In this document: positions 1-11,040 of the stretch, piece by piece
Layout: every line of letters begins with the position of its first letter
How positions within the stretch are numbered: the stretch's first letter is position 1
Origin: Hippophae tibetana
Lineage: Eukaryota > Streptophyta > Magnoliopsida > Rosales > Elaeagnaceae
DNA: 64,000 bases
Assembly: GCA_037013495.1 (NCBI GenBank)
Contig: CM072811.1
Coordinates: 15,010,659-15,074,658, forward strand
Direction of reading: 5' to 3'
Notes under the pieces: model-generated
What the model saw: only the letters and a program-made list of their open reading frames with translations
What the model was told of the DNA's origin: nothing
Database searches by the model: none
Position numbers and translations under genes: made by a program

Positions 1-292
1 TTGTTTACGCTAATGGAAATAAAAATTAAATGAAGTCTAAAATAAAAATAATTATAAAAAAACTATAGAAAACAAAAAAAATTAAAAGCAAAAGAAAAAG
101 TTTTAATGGATTACCTCCCAAAATTATTATTATTATTATGTTTATAGTTAATTAATTGTTTTATTTATTTAAAACTAAACAAATTTGAAAAAATAAATAC
201 TAGACAATAAAAAAATCAAAAAATTAAAATTAATAAAAACAATTAACAAAAGAAATAAATATAAAATAAAATAAATAAATAAAAACAAATAA
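1..292. other. AT-rich stretch with a possible Athila-type remnant
   Basis: No reading frame of note. On the minus strand the stretch around 100-130 resembles the short block that follows gag/protease in the Athila-type elements of this window (compare 48060-48110 on the plus strand: a gggaggcaaccca-like core). It may be the cut end of a minus-strand Athila element, but the match is short and the surroundings are low-complexity A/T. Confidence 0.35.
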
Positions 293-1861
293 TGAAAAGT
301 TTCTATTTAGTTATGGATGAGATTAGTTAGATGGTTGGTGAATAGATGATCAATGGAAGTATGAAAAAATAAAATTTTGTAGAATAGCCAGAAATACAAT
401 CACGTTTAAATAAAGTAATATAGAAATATAGAGATTGAAACACAAGATTTTTAGGAGGAAATAACCTAAGCCACACCAATTACGTAAGAGAAAAACCACT
501 AGTCTATCGGACCACCTAACTACCTATTATGAAAATATAAGGTCCATTTACAAGGTTAGGACTCAAATTACCCACCAAGGTAAACCCCTCAAATAATCTA
601 CTCCAATATTTTGATAACTCGAGTCACACAAGCAATCGAACCCGTTCAACTAGTACCTAAATGATGAGCATAATAAAATAAGTGCAAGTGTTTGTCTTAG
701 AGAAAATTCAACGATGAATGGATGATTTAAAAAATATATCAGAAAAATGGAAATAAACTAGCAACCTTAGAACAATCAATTTAAGCACAAGTTCAATAAA
801 AGATAGCTTCCTTAAAAATTAATTATCAAACTAAATAATTATGATATGCTACACACAATTATTTGATTCAACAATTCAAGAATGAAAATAAGGTAGAAGC
901 TATCAAACATATTATCAAAATATCATAATCAATTAGGCTTATTAATCAATAAATACAACCATCAATGTTTGATAGATTAACTAAATAAATAATCCTAAAT
1001 AATTATGATCTTATATTTGCAAAACAAGAGAGAGATTAAGATGGAGAGAATAATGCTCTTGTGTAGTTTATTGAAACAATGAGCAATGAGTTTTATTTAT
1101 AGAAAAAATTAAAACCATTAATCCTACGTAATTGATAAATATATTTTCTCTTACAAATAGGATTAGTAATACTCATTAATCCAGAAGGCTCCTATTTAAA
1201 AAAAGAGTTTTTTTAAAGTAGACTCATTAATAAAAAAAGACTCTTATTTAAGGAATAGTTTTTTAAAGTAGATTTTAGGCTATCTCTTAGACCATATCTT
1301 ATCAAATATTTTAGCATATATTATCCTATATTTTAGCCTCAATTTAGGACACATTGTTTTTAAAAAAAATGAAGCACATTAAAGAATACACTAAGTGGTG
1401 ATTTCATAAATTGGCTCGAGTTTTAAATAAATATGTTAATTTGAAATCTTAGCCACTCGCTCAATCTAAGTTGAGCTCGATCGATCGAAATAAAAAGCTT
1501 GATTGGTCTAGTCAATCCTCAATCGATCCAGTGGTAATAAAAAATAAATTTTGAGACAAGTTGATCGATCTACTCAAATTAATTTGGCCACTTATTCATT
1601 AAGTTAGATTGATTCTTGATCGATCTATTCACCTCAATCAATATAGTCATGTATTGATCAATCGAGTGACGAATATGCAAAAATTTTCTATGTGTCTAAT
1701 ATAAAATCTAACATGCATAAGAACATATACATACTTGAGATGTGTTTGTTGGTGCTTGATAGTTTCTTCTACTTGAAAGCATTCATGAAAGACACTGGAA
1801 ACTAAAATTACATTAAGATGTTTTGTTCACGAATATCACTAACACTCATATAGAACTTACA
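293..1861 (-). repeat. 3' LTR of minus-strand copia element
   Basis: The left boundary is the TG at 293, shared with the LTR copy starting at 4279. The right boundary is inferred from the minus-strand sequence TGTAAGTTC directly after a purine tract. The length of about 1.57 kb is reasonable for this group. Only the first 180 bp or so can be confirmed by comparison, because the other LTR is truncated; the rest is inferred from the PPT position and a TATA box. Confidence 0.65.
1094..1102 (-). promoter_or_regulatory. TATA box of the copia LTR
   Basis: On the minus strand this reads CTATAAATA and sits inside the LTR, with a CT-rich leader downstream. This is the usual position of the LTR promoter at the U3/R boundary. 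Confidence 0.5.
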
Positions 1862-1875
1862 ATCTCCCCTTTTGG
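1862..1875 (-). other. Polypurine tract (PPT) next to 3' LTR
   Basis: The minus strand reads CCAAAAGGGGAGAT immediately before the inferred LTR start TGTAAG. This is the expected plus-strand DNA primer site of an LTR element. Further G-rich purine tracts of the same type occur on the minus strand near 2381-2390 and 2757-2766. Confidence 0.6.
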
Positions 1876-3355
1876 AATATTCATGTGATAAAAACTCTCT
1901 CTCACTACATAACACTCATAGGAAAATAAAAGTTTACATAGTGGTACTATCCTATGATATGGTAAAACCATCTTCAATTGAGTCTTGAAAGCTCTTGTTT
2001 ACCTTGATAGTCAGGAACATAAATACTCAAACAACTTGTCCCAAAAGACTTATTACTCATTATTTTAGTGAATATAACAATATAAAAAGCAAACATATTC
2101 ATAATAGTGAGTAATCATAAAATAGAAATTAAAAACATAACTTTTCCTATTTTCAAAGTAATTCTCTCACTAAGTTAGCTCTCCCTTTTTTTTTGTAGAT
2201 TTTCAATTAATGTTCCAATTTTTCTTTCCCTTTTTGTCATACGAATAAAAGATATAATCATGAAGCAATGACAACAGGTTGAGCAAGCAAGCAGTGTATT
2301 TAATGACTGAAAAGAGGAGTACATATTCATAAAAGCTCAAAATAGAGAGCTAAAAATAATATGTTTCCCAAAAATGAATAAACTCCCCCTTATTTCTATG
2401 ACTTCTATTTTTTTTGAATTGAGGGTAGTAGACTTAGCTTAATATGACTATAATAGTACACATGAATGATGAAATTAATATTTTTTAAAGTATGACTATT
2501 CATTGACAACATAAATATATGCAGACAAGACACACAAACATACTAGCACATATTGTGACATATAGATAATCATCAAAAGTAAAATATGTGCTAGAAATGC
2601 AATAGGATGTCAATTTGATTATTTATGATCAGTTATGAAAGATTCAAAGAAAAGAGTATCACCTATCATGAAAAAATTGTAGTTGAATTCATATGTAAAC
2701 ATAATAAACTTTTATATACCTAGAGAAAAATTAAATAACTTTTTCCTTTTATTTGTATTCCCCTCTTGATTTTTTATGAGGGATTGTTATTTATTTTATT
2801 TTTGTATAACCATTTATGGCTCTTTATTTTTGTGCATGCAAAATATTTTGTATTTTTATTTTTTCTTCAATATTATTATTATTATATTATTTTTTAAGAA
2901 AATATGCACGAGCCAAAAAGCTAGTACGATAACTTTCATACTAGTTGTGAGTTAGTCCTCTTCCCTTACTACAGTAGCTTCACATGTCATAGTCGGTAGC
3001 CCCTCTCAAAACTTGGTGTCTCTTTATAATAGCATTTTAGAACTATCTTTTACTTTCTAAAATGTTATTATAGAGAGGTATCCCTTTTGTAAATATTAAA
3101 GCATGTTTACTTATCTCATTTCTTTATTTTTTATTTTTCTTATCTTTTTTTTAAACTAACTAAACGTCAATAAAAACAAAAAAAATACATACTAAAGATG
3201 CTCCCCTAGGGTCAATTAAGAACTTAAACAAAAGTATCTAAGTGAACAATAAATGATGGTCAGGTGACAAAAAAGAGACAATCTTTCCTAACCCAAAATT
3301 TCTTGAATTTTGGTTTTTTTTATATCTTTAGGTTGAAAATCAACTACTTTTGTTG
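1876..3355. other. Non-coding interior of copia element
   Basis: There is no reading frame of useful length on either strand, where a complete copia element would carry integrase and RT. Parts near 3000-3230 recur in forward orientation at 24000-24180, which identifies them as interior sequence of the same copia family. Confidence 0.55.
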
Positions 3356-4060
3356 TCATTGGTATAAATGATGATAGGATGATGGTATCCTAGAATTACA
3401 AGTGTTAAATATTACATGCCTTTTTGAACCAACAACTTCATGCATTTTAGTATAATTTTCATTCATCCTAGAATATGATGCAGCATACTTAGATGGATGA
3501 TGGTTATTAGTCCTACTATGTGAAGTATGGAAAGTATTATTAAATTTTGGAGCATTCATCAAAAATCTACACTTGGGCCTTATATGACCTTTCCTACCAC
3601 AATGATCACAGTTACACACAAACTTAAGAGATTTTTTAATCATAGGTGTAATTTTTCTTTGTGTATAATGGATAACATTATGAGTATGGTTAGAAGGCCT
3701 TACAATAGTAGTCTTTAGTGTTGAAGTTATATGTGTAGCCTATGAAGAAGAAGGGTTGGAGTGCTTTACTAACTTAGTTATTTTTGAAGATGATGGCGTA
3801 TAATCCTCATCTACATAGCCTAGTCCTTTCTTGTCTCAAACAAGCTTTCCATGATCTAAAAGTTTGTTCAACCTTTTAGCTCCAATGGTCAATCTCTTCA
3901 CAACATCCTTTGATTATTTAAGCTCTTGCACCAATTTTGATTTGTCTATAACAAACTTGTTATTTTCTCCTTTCAAACCTGTAAAACTCAAATTCAAAGC
4001 ATTATTTTATTCTTGTAAAGTATTCTTATCTTCCATTAATTTATTTGAAAATCATATATA
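3356..4060 (-). pseudogene. gag: Sirevirus-type gag fragment with CCHC zinc knuckle
   Basis: Gag packages element RNA in cytoplasmic virus-like particles. The 95-residue open frame at 3356-3643 contains one CCHC knuckle, CDHCGRKGHIRPKC, with spacing CX2CX4HX4C (residues 12-25), followed by an Asn/His/Ser-rich tail. Upstream on the minus strand (3650-4060), other frames give a broken Lys/Leu-rich coiled-coil-like stretch and a KKGLGYVDED motif, the order typical of Sirevirus gag proteins. Stops and frameshifts separate the pieces, so the gene is dead. The same tail (KFNNTFH motif) is found in forward orientation at 23310-23460, so at least two relics of this family lie in the window. No polymerase follows. 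Confidence 0.7.
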
Positions 4061-4263
4061 GTTGTTCATTTAACTCTTATATTTTTTATTTTAAACTAGT
4101 ATTCATTTTTATGGCTTTAGCATCTTTACAGATTAATTGTTAAAAACTTTTAACATTATATTTAGAAAGAAAAGAGGATTTAATTTTTTCAACATTTAAG
4201 GTATCATCATCAATAAAATAATCCATAACAAGGTCTTAGGCATACTAAGTGGATCTAATGATT

Positions 4264-4276
4264 GGCTCTGATATCA
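4264..4276 (-). other. Primer-binding site, initiator Met tRNA type
   Basis: The minus strand reads TGATATCAGAGCC, one mismatch from the widespread plant PBS TGGTATCAGAGCC. It lies two bases inside the LTR terminus at 4279, which fixes the element's orientation and the inner LTR boundary. Confidence 0.8.
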
Positions 4277-4278
4277 AA

Positions 4279-4459
4279 TGAAAAGTTTTTATTTAGTTAT
4301 GAATTATATTAGCTAGAGGGTGAGGAAATAGATGATCTGCGAAAGTATGAAAAATTAAAATTTTATAGAATGGCCATACATGAAATCATGTATAAATAAT
4401 GTAATATAGAAATATAAAGAATGACACATGAGATTTTTAGTGGATACAACCAAGGTCAC
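4279..4459 (-). repeat. Truncated 5' LTR of minus-strand copia element
   Basis: Shares about 180 bp with 293-475. The similarity stops at 4460, where an Athila-type LTR starts with TGATGA. Confidence 0.75.
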
Positions 4460-6253
4460 TGATGATTTCTCACTAAAATTACCATAATTTAATGTACATT
4501 AATTAATTAAATAGATATATATTTGTATGATTTTTTCATATTTTATATAAATTTTTATTTTCGAAACACGGGTATTTTTATTGTTTTTTTGGTATTTCTG
4601 CTTCAAAAATAATTTAAAGACTTGAAGAAAAATACTGGAAGAAATACATCACAAAGTTTTAAGTGTAGCATTCATTTATTATAAAAATAAGTGAGAAGAA
4701 ATAAGGAAAAGTAAAAAAATAATGGAAGAATGGAAAAATGGACAAAACTGCACAACCACGTGTGCATCATGCCTGTCCCATACGCAACCGTGCCCATTCA
4801 TGTCGAAAAACCATGCATATCAGCACTGACCCATGCCATGAATTTTGTGAGCATCAATGCATTTTCTACTGCATAAACTACCCAATCGCGTGAGTTAGTG
4901 CCCCACACGCATGCCAGCCTGTCCAATACGCGTCGAAGATCATTTTTTGAAAATATTTTCCACTTCTTTATCCTTTTCCTCACCTATAAAAGACTCTCTC
5001 CCCAAATCTCAAAAGACACAATTTTCTCAACTCTTTCTCTCTCTATCTTTCTTTCTCTAGAAAGCTTTCTTAATTTTTTTAGTTTTAAAGTTCTTCTCTT
5101 TTTGAGAAGAACTAGTTATGCTTTTGTAGATTTCTAGTTTTTGATATAATAAATGGAAATGCAAATCTATTTGGAGGTTTTTCCAGAAACAAAAATAGCA
5201 TCAAAATTTTGTAAGGATTCTTTTGAGATTTAATTTTAAAATGAATTCTTTATGGTTATTTTTATATTTTATTCTTATATGTTATATTTAATTTGTATGT
5301 GATTAAATTTACCATGGCTGGCTATTTATAAATATGATATAATAATTACGTTGTTATGCTTGCAAAATATTAAATAGGTAAAATATTTCTATAAAATAAA
5401 TTGATTTTTTATTCAAGATTTTATATTAAGGATGTTAGAGAGAAATATATTATTTTTCATTAAAAACTTAAATATAAAAATTAGATTTTAAGGTTTAATT
5501 ATTCGGTATGATTTAGAGTAATGCTCTTTTATTTGTTGGTACAATTGCGTGGTAGTTAAAGTGAAACTCTAATTCAAAAATATTTTTTTATAAGAACTAT
5601 TAGTAGAAAATATATTTTTAGTAATAGTTTTAAAACTTGAAAGTCAATACTCGGATAATTAAATTCTTAGGTTTAATTTGGACACTTTGAAGAAAGTCTA
5701 ATTAAATTACTCTTTTTAAAGCTGTGATTAGATGATTTGCTATTTTCTTAGAAATAAAACTAAAATTTAACAATTAATTAATTAATATGCCCCGCCTAAG
5801 GATATTAGTTAATTAATATTAAATAAAATAATTTGGGCCTCACCTAAGGACACTTTCATACCAAAAAGAGAAAATCAACAAATATCAATTTATATTTTTA
5901 ATAACCTAAATAATATGAGCAAGCATAATTAAATTAATTATTATATCCATAAATACTCTACTGTTATAAATGATAAAAAAATTCATTATTGTTTATTGAA
6001 TGCATATCTATGTTTATTTTTATGTCATTAGATTAGGAAACAAATATCAAAATATCATGACAGGATATATAGGATTTGTTTTTTAAGTTTGGATAATAAA
6101 TTAAAAACCACATATATTTCTTCCTTAGATCGACCTTGAGAGTATACTTTTTATTTTCTATAAAATGATTCGTGCACTTATGAGAGTTTTATAAATATAA
6201 AACCAAAGTATCTATAGATCGGTATTGTTAATCCAACATTGGTCTTGTGTTCA
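4460..6253 (+). repeat. Athila-type 5' LTR
   Basis: Begins TGATGA and ends in CA just before the TCAAG-PBS junction. It matches the LTRs at 44672 and 49951 along most of its length: AATCACGGGTATTTTTATTG-type start, CCTATAAA promoter, GAACTAGTTATG block, ATTCGTGCACTT block near the end. The central part (about 4740-4935) is unlike the other copies and is rich in CACG/GTG words. Confidence 0.8.
4984..4990 (+). promoter_or_regulatory. TATA box of Athila LTR
   Basis: CTATAAA in CCTATAAAAG, followed by a CT-rich stretch, at the same relative place as the TATA boxes at 45252 and 50508. Confidence 0.55.
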
Positions 6254-6263
6254 TCAAGTTTTA

Positions 6264-6281
6264 AGGCGCCATTAGTGGGGA
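6264..6281 (+). other. Degenerate primer-binding site, Asp tRNA type
   Basis: AGGCGCCATTAGTGGGGA follows the LTR end and the TCAAGTTTT linker. It is a mutated form of the TGGCGCCGTTGCCGGGGA site at 46613, the known Athila/Tat PBS. Confidence 0.75.
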
Positions 6282-6830
6282 AGGAATAAAATTTTTAAAT
6301 TATTTATCAAAAATTTGAAAAACTTTTATGTTGTAAATAATTGTGATTTTTTTATTTATTTTGAGTTCAAAAAACATTTTAAAAAAATTTAATTTTTTTT
6401 TAAATTATTTAAATAATGAGCTCTAAAAAATAAAAAAAATAATTAATTTAGAGTTTAATAGCATGAAAAGTAAAGATCTAGGGGATTTATGTCTAGGAGA
6501 CTAGTTATTGTAAACCTTTATACTACTAGTCTTTTTTGGGAACGTTGCTCTGTCTAAGAAGACAGTTTTTAAGGAGGCTTTTCCCCACCATTCTTTCTTC
6601 GGAGCACTCTTGGTTAATACTAATTATGTTATTTAACATATAGATTAACTTAACTTGTTTGTTTAATATTTTTGTATTAAATACTATGTATATTTTCTCT
6701 AAATTTTTGTATAATTATTTTATTATTCTTTTTAATTGAAAGGTGTTTTAAATTTATGCTTTTAGTAGTCTATGCATGGTTGGAGATCCTTAGGAAACCC
6801 TCTTACACCATACATAGATGATATTCATAA
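6282..6830 (+). other. Athila untranslated leader
   Basis: Non-coding A/T-rich leader. The block at about 6455-6650 (ATAGCATGAAAAGTAAAG to the GGTTAATACTAATTATG end) is nearly repeated at 47545-47740 in the complete derivative, so it is a conserved leader segment of this family rather than random DNA. Confidence 0.7.
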
Positions 6831-6839
6831 ATTTAAACA

Positions 6840-7885
6840 GTTGTCCACAAGGCTGGATTCTAACCATCAACCTATTTTTGTGCCAAACATAGTATCAAGC
6901 CTTAATCCTCTATAGGAACCAATAGAAATAGGAGAAAACCCACATGTTAGGGAAACCACCTTTCACAGCCAATAATTGGCATGACAAATTCTTCTGTCCA
7001 ATTGTGTGAGGCTGCTCAGAATTATGAATTGAAAAACATTCATTTTTAAATGCTTCCTTCATTTTATTGGTTGCCTAATGAAGATTCTCTTTCCTTCATT
7101 AGGTAATTCTATACCACAGTCCAAACCTTCTCCCTCGGTATTCTAAACGAGGTTAAGCTTAGAATGAGGTGTTTCTTCTATAGCTTGAAGGATAATGATA
7201 AAGCTTGGTTGATGTCACTCCCTCCAGGTTCTATGATGATCTAGGAAAAGGTTTACTACAAATTCATGGGAAATTCTATTCCTACCAAAAAACATCATAG
7301 ATGAGAGAAAAGATTGACACTTTATCTCATATGGAAGCAGAACCATTCCATGAAACCTAGAATAGGTTCAAAGTGTTCCTCACTCAATTCCCCTATCATA
7401 GCTTTCCCTTACAGTTGGAGAGCCAATTCTTTTACGATGGACTTATGGAGCAATGCCAATTCATTGTCGACAATGCTGCTGAAGGAGCTATAGGAGAAAT
7501 GATTGCTTCAAAGATGTACAACCTTTTTGAGATGTTGGGTGCAAATTCCCAACATAAAAGCTTATGAGTCAGAAGAGATGGAGTTCATAAAATTGATTCC
7601 AACAATGAAGTTTAAAGATAGCTTGTTCAATTGATCAAGAAAGTTTCCCTTCTCACTACACAAACCAACACCAAAAATTAACATTTTGGTTTGTGTAGCA
7701 ACATAGGACATGGTACTGAAGCCTATCCATGTCAAGGAGAAGCACTAGCAAGACCTGAACATGTAAATGGTTTGGTCGCATATCAAAAGAGACCAAGATT
7801 CGACCCCAATTCAAATACCTACAATCCTGGGTGGAGAAATCATCCCAACTTTTCCTGGAGGAAAAACAAACCTCCTTTCACCTAG
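6840..7885 (+). pseudogene. gag: Athila-type gag, copy A
   Basis: Broken capsid gene of a Ty3/gypsy element. Across shifting frames the Retrotrans_gag (PF03732) order can be read: a YELKNIHF segment, LPNEDSLSF, FYSLKDNDKAWLMSLPPGSM, the FMG/QKTS region, then the well-kept frame 7373-7567 with FPLQLESQFFYDGL and CQFIVDNAAEGAIGEM. At 7691-7885 a further open frame starts with a damaged knuckle (CSNIGHGTEAYPC, one Cys replaced by Ile) and ends in the Pro/Asn-rich NPGWRNHPNFSW tail typical of Athila gag. Several stops and at least two frameshifts interrupt it. A truncated gag of this kind could not form particles. Its leader and LTR lie directly upstream. Confidence 0.75.
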
Positions 7886-8489
7886 AGCTCAAATCAGATA
7901 GGCCAGCAACTCTACTAGGCCATTCTAATAAGCCATCCCAGTAAACCAACCCTAGAAGAAAACTTGAATTCAATTATTCAAGTCACTAGAGATAAGTAAG
8001 CGAAAACCAATCAATGGTTGGACTCTGTGGAAGCTTCTAAAAAAAAGGTGGAAGTACAAGTGGAATAGTTAGCTGAGCATTTAAAAAAACAAGGAAAAGG
8101 CTAACTAAATGGTCTAATTAGATCAAATAAATTTAATGAAGAGGAGACATTGAGTTTTTCATTCAGAAATCTCCAAGCAACGTCTTACTAGAAGACAATA
8201 AATTTTAGTCCTAATTGGGAGGTCACCTATTATAGTATTTTCCTATCTTTTATTTCTTTTGTTTTGTTTTGTTTGTATTTTAAGAATATGTGTAATAAAA
8301 TTCAAATAATAGAAATTCATTTGTTTCAAAAAATGTGTCCATTCTTTAAGGTTCCCTGCATCTTTCTTCTTTAAAGCCTATACATTTTGTCAAGTGAGAA
8401 ATCTTTCATAGATAGTTCTACTATTTTTCCATTTAGGAGCTATATGTTGATACGTAAGAGAAAGAGGATCAATTTCAACTACAAGTAGC
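7886..8489. other. Post-gag region with conserved Athila block
   Basis: No gene. A gag C-terminal remnant reaches about 8150. The part at 8160-8290 (GTCTTACTAGAAGAC followed by TTGGGAGGTCACC) is a degenerate copy of the block at 48040-48110. The remaining 200 bp or so to 8489 is A/T-rich without a recognised feature. Confidence 0.5.
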
Positions 8490-9345
8490 CATGGGAGATG
8501 TTGGAGATAGGTAGAAAATGATGAAGGACTATGCAATGCCAATAATTGGTAATGCAATTTCTAGCATACAATTGCAAGAGGCTTTAAGGAACTATGAATT
8601 GAAAAATATTCATTATTTTTCGTTACCTTTCTTTAACGTTATCTCTAATGAAGACCCTGTGCATTTCCTTATAGAATTCTATGCTATTCTCTAAACCTTT
8701 CTACTGCAAAGAATAGATGAAGACTAGCTTAGGATGAGGTGTTTTCTTTACACCCTCATGGTTCATTACTCTATATTCAAGTTCTCTAACAACTTGGGAG
8801 ATGGTCTATGAAAAGTTTATGGGTATGTTTTATTCCCATCAAACGACTGCTGATCTAAGGATGAAGATAACAATGTTTTCTCAAATGGATAAAGAGCCTT
8901 TCATAAAGCTTGGGAAAGATTCAAACTCTATTTCATTAAATGTCTTCATCATAGCTTTCTATTAAAGTTATAGAACCAATTATTTCATGATGGATTGACA
9001 CTGTAGATATAGTACATGGTTGATAATGTTACTGGAGGAGCTATAAGAGGAAAGGCTGTAGAGGAAACCTATAGTCTCTACGAGCTGAAATACTAGAAGA
9101 AGGAGAGAAAGAGTTAATAATGTTGGCTTTGATAATGAAATGACCTTGCAATTTGTTGAATTGACTATGCATGTGCAACTTCTCATTACCCACCAAATTC
9201 CAAATAAAGAGGTGTGTAAAGTGTGTTTTTCAATTAGGCATGATGCTCGTAATTGTTCATATACTTGTGATTCTAATGTGAATGCCATGGAGGAAGTCAA
9301 TTCCTTTCAAAGGTATAATCCAAACATCTATAACCACCCTAACCA
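8490..9345 (+). pseudogene. gag: Athila-type gag, copy B
   Basis: A second, separately decayed gag. The frames read MGDVGDR, then a YAMPIIG/NYELKNIHYF segment, a decayed capsid core around 8640-8960, MVDNVTGGAIRGKAVEETYSL near 9015-9090 and a complete knuckle pattern CKVCFSIRHDARNC (CX2CX4HX4C) near 9210-9255. The last part is inside the frame 9140-9580, which runs on into a Pro/Asn/Tyr-rich tail. Numerous stops separate the capsid part from the knuckle. It is not a simple duplicate of copy A: the two have diverged through most of their length, so it probably comes from a different Athila copy brought in by insertion or recombination. Confidence 0.7.
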
Positions 9346-9350
9346 TTATT

Positions 9351-10405
9351 GGACACCAAACAATTACCAAGCATACACCCAATGTCAAACACTAAGACCA
9401 AGTAAAAACCACCCTTACCCACCAAATCAATCTTTTAACTCATCCTTAGAGGATAGCTTGAATGATTTTATTCAAGTTAGTCATGACAACCAATTGATGA
9501 ATAATCAAAGGTTGAGCACCATATGGAAAAAAGTTATCCCCATATTTGAAAAGTATAGAAACCCCTACACAGTAAAATAGGGAAAACAATTTCAAATGTA
9601 GATGGCAAACTTAGATTTTATACGGCCATTGATATGAATAAAAGTTTTGTAGTAGAAAAGGGTATGAATTTTGAAATGAGGCAAAATTTCCAATTTGATG
9701 GCATTACTTATGTAAAAGCTACTTTAGTATGGAGATGGCTTGTTAAGAGACTAGAAGTCGCTGTAGAATATATGGTATGTGAATTTTACAATAATGTTCT
9801 TGATGCTAGTCCCTTTGAAGCCAAATATTTGGCTAAGCTTCCCCATATTGAGTAATACTTTTTCTACTCCCGAATTGTGGACACCAAAAAATTACCAAGC
9901 ATACACCCAATGTCAAACACTAAGACCAAGTAAAAACCACCCTTACCCACCAAATCAATCTTTTAACTCATCCTTAGAGGATAGCTTGAATGATTTTATT
10001 CAAGTTAGTCATGACAACCAATTGATGAATAATCAAAGGTTGAGCACCATATGGAAAAACGTTATCCTCATATTTGGAAAGTATAGAAACCCCTACATAG
10101 TAAAATAGGGAAAAAATTTCAAATGTAGATGGAAAACTTAGATTTTATATGGCCATTGATATGAATAAAAGTTTTGTAGTAGAAAAGGGTATGAATTTTG
10201 AAATGAGGCAAAATTTCCAATTTGATGGCATTACTGATGTAAAAGCTACTTTAGTATGGAGATGGCTTGTTAAGAGACTAGAAGTCGCTGTAGAATATAT
10301 GGTATGTGAATTTTACAATAATGTTCTTGATGCTAGTCCCTTTGAAGCCAAATATTTTGCTAAGCTTCCCCATATTGAGTAATACTTTTTCTACTCTAGA
10401 ATTGT
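9351..10405. repeat. 528-bp direct tandem duplication
   Basis: Unit 1 (9351-9878) and unit 2 (9879-10405) both begin GGACACCAAA and end AATTGT. They are almost identical except for a few substitutions and one missing A. Each unit holds the end of gag copy B (NYQAYTQCQTLRPSKNHPYP) and the start of the next domain (FVVEKGMNFEMRQ). The junction is clean, consistent with unequal exchange or replication slippage after both parts were already joined. Confidence 0.9.
9600..9855 (+). pseudogene. Putative plant transposon protein domain (PF20167-like), copy 1
   Basis: Open frame with IDMNKSFVVEKGMNFEM, WRWLVKRLEVAVEYMVCEFYNNVLD. The pattern of an FxxExG start, then RW..L, then V.EFYxN is that of the 'putative plant transposon protein' domain found in the N-terminal region of some Athila/Tat polyproteins and in stand-alone plant ORFs. 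Its biochemical role is not known. Here it follows gag instead of preceding it. The frame ends at a stop just before the duplication junction. Confidence 0.5.
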
Positions 10406-10560
10406 GCCCACTAATCATTATAGTAATGTAGATAGAAGGGGACTATATTACTTCATGCTATAATGTCAAGAATGACTATGGATGTTGGAGTTACAATTCA
10501 CCATTAGATTAAATTGTCTACTAATAGCTACTAATTTTATTACTTCTTTCGCTAACTTTT
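10130..10560 (+). pseudogene. Putative plant transposon protein domain (PF20167-like), copy 2 with C-terminal remnant
   Basis: Unit 2 of the tandem duplication repeats the same 77-residue frame (10149-10382). Unlike copy 1, the following sequence is still the natural continuation: across a frameshift, 10460-10520 reads MSRMTMDVGVTIHH, like the DVG-containing C-terminal half of the domain. So unit 2 keeps the original downstream context and unit 1 is the truncated copy. Confidence 0.5.
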
Positions 10561-11040
10561 TAATACTTTATGTTTTAAAATGGGGGGTGAATTACCCAAA
10601 AGATGAGATGTTACTTTAGCCTGGTGAATGAGTGAATCTACCATTCTAGAATGAACTCATCTTAGGTACTAATAGAATTCAAAGGGACAGAAGGGTTGCT
10701 TCTTCACAAAAAAATGACAATGAAGGATGAAATTCATCATCTAAGTGTAAGAGTTACCTACATGGAATAGTTTGTCCGATCCTATACTACACATCATGGT
10801 GAGCTTACAAATCAACAGAATTATAATCAATTTGATTATAACCATACCTTTTATGAATTACATTGGTTAACACTTAATCATCTCGGGGTGGATTAAAGTT
10901 ACTTTAGAAAACCTAAAAATTAGTGGTATGAATTCAATTTCATGCCATTGTAACAACCACATCTTGTAGAATAAGGACCATAAGACACGGAGGATTTAGC
11001 TCTAAACTTGCTCCAAAGTTTTATTAGTTTTAATTATTTT
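10561..11040. other. Gene-free stretch between transposon fragments
   Basis: Only a short Lys/Glu/His-rich remnant near 10710-10780 can be read (coiled-coil-like, MTMKDEIHHLSVRV). Otherwise A/T-rich filler, with a poly-T stretch before 11049. Confidence 0.4.

Larger units (their letters stand above)
293..4459 (-). mobile_element. Sirevirus-like Ty1/copia remnant, minus strand
   Basis: On the minus strand the order is a truncated 5' LTR (4459-4279), a primer-binding site matching the 3' end of initiator Met tRNA, a gag zinc-knuckle region, a non-coding interior with purine tracts, and a 3' LTR (1861-293). The two LTR ends share about 180 bp, both starting TGAAAAGTTT on the plus strand. No protease, integrase or RT is recognisable, so the polymerase genes have been lost or the element was defective. 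The gag pattern (a KKGLGY-like motif ahead of a CCHC knuckle) and the purine tracts before the 3' LTR fit the Sirevirus branch of Ty1/copia. The 5' LTR is cut at 4460 by an Athila LTR, so this is the older insertion. Confidence 0.75.
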
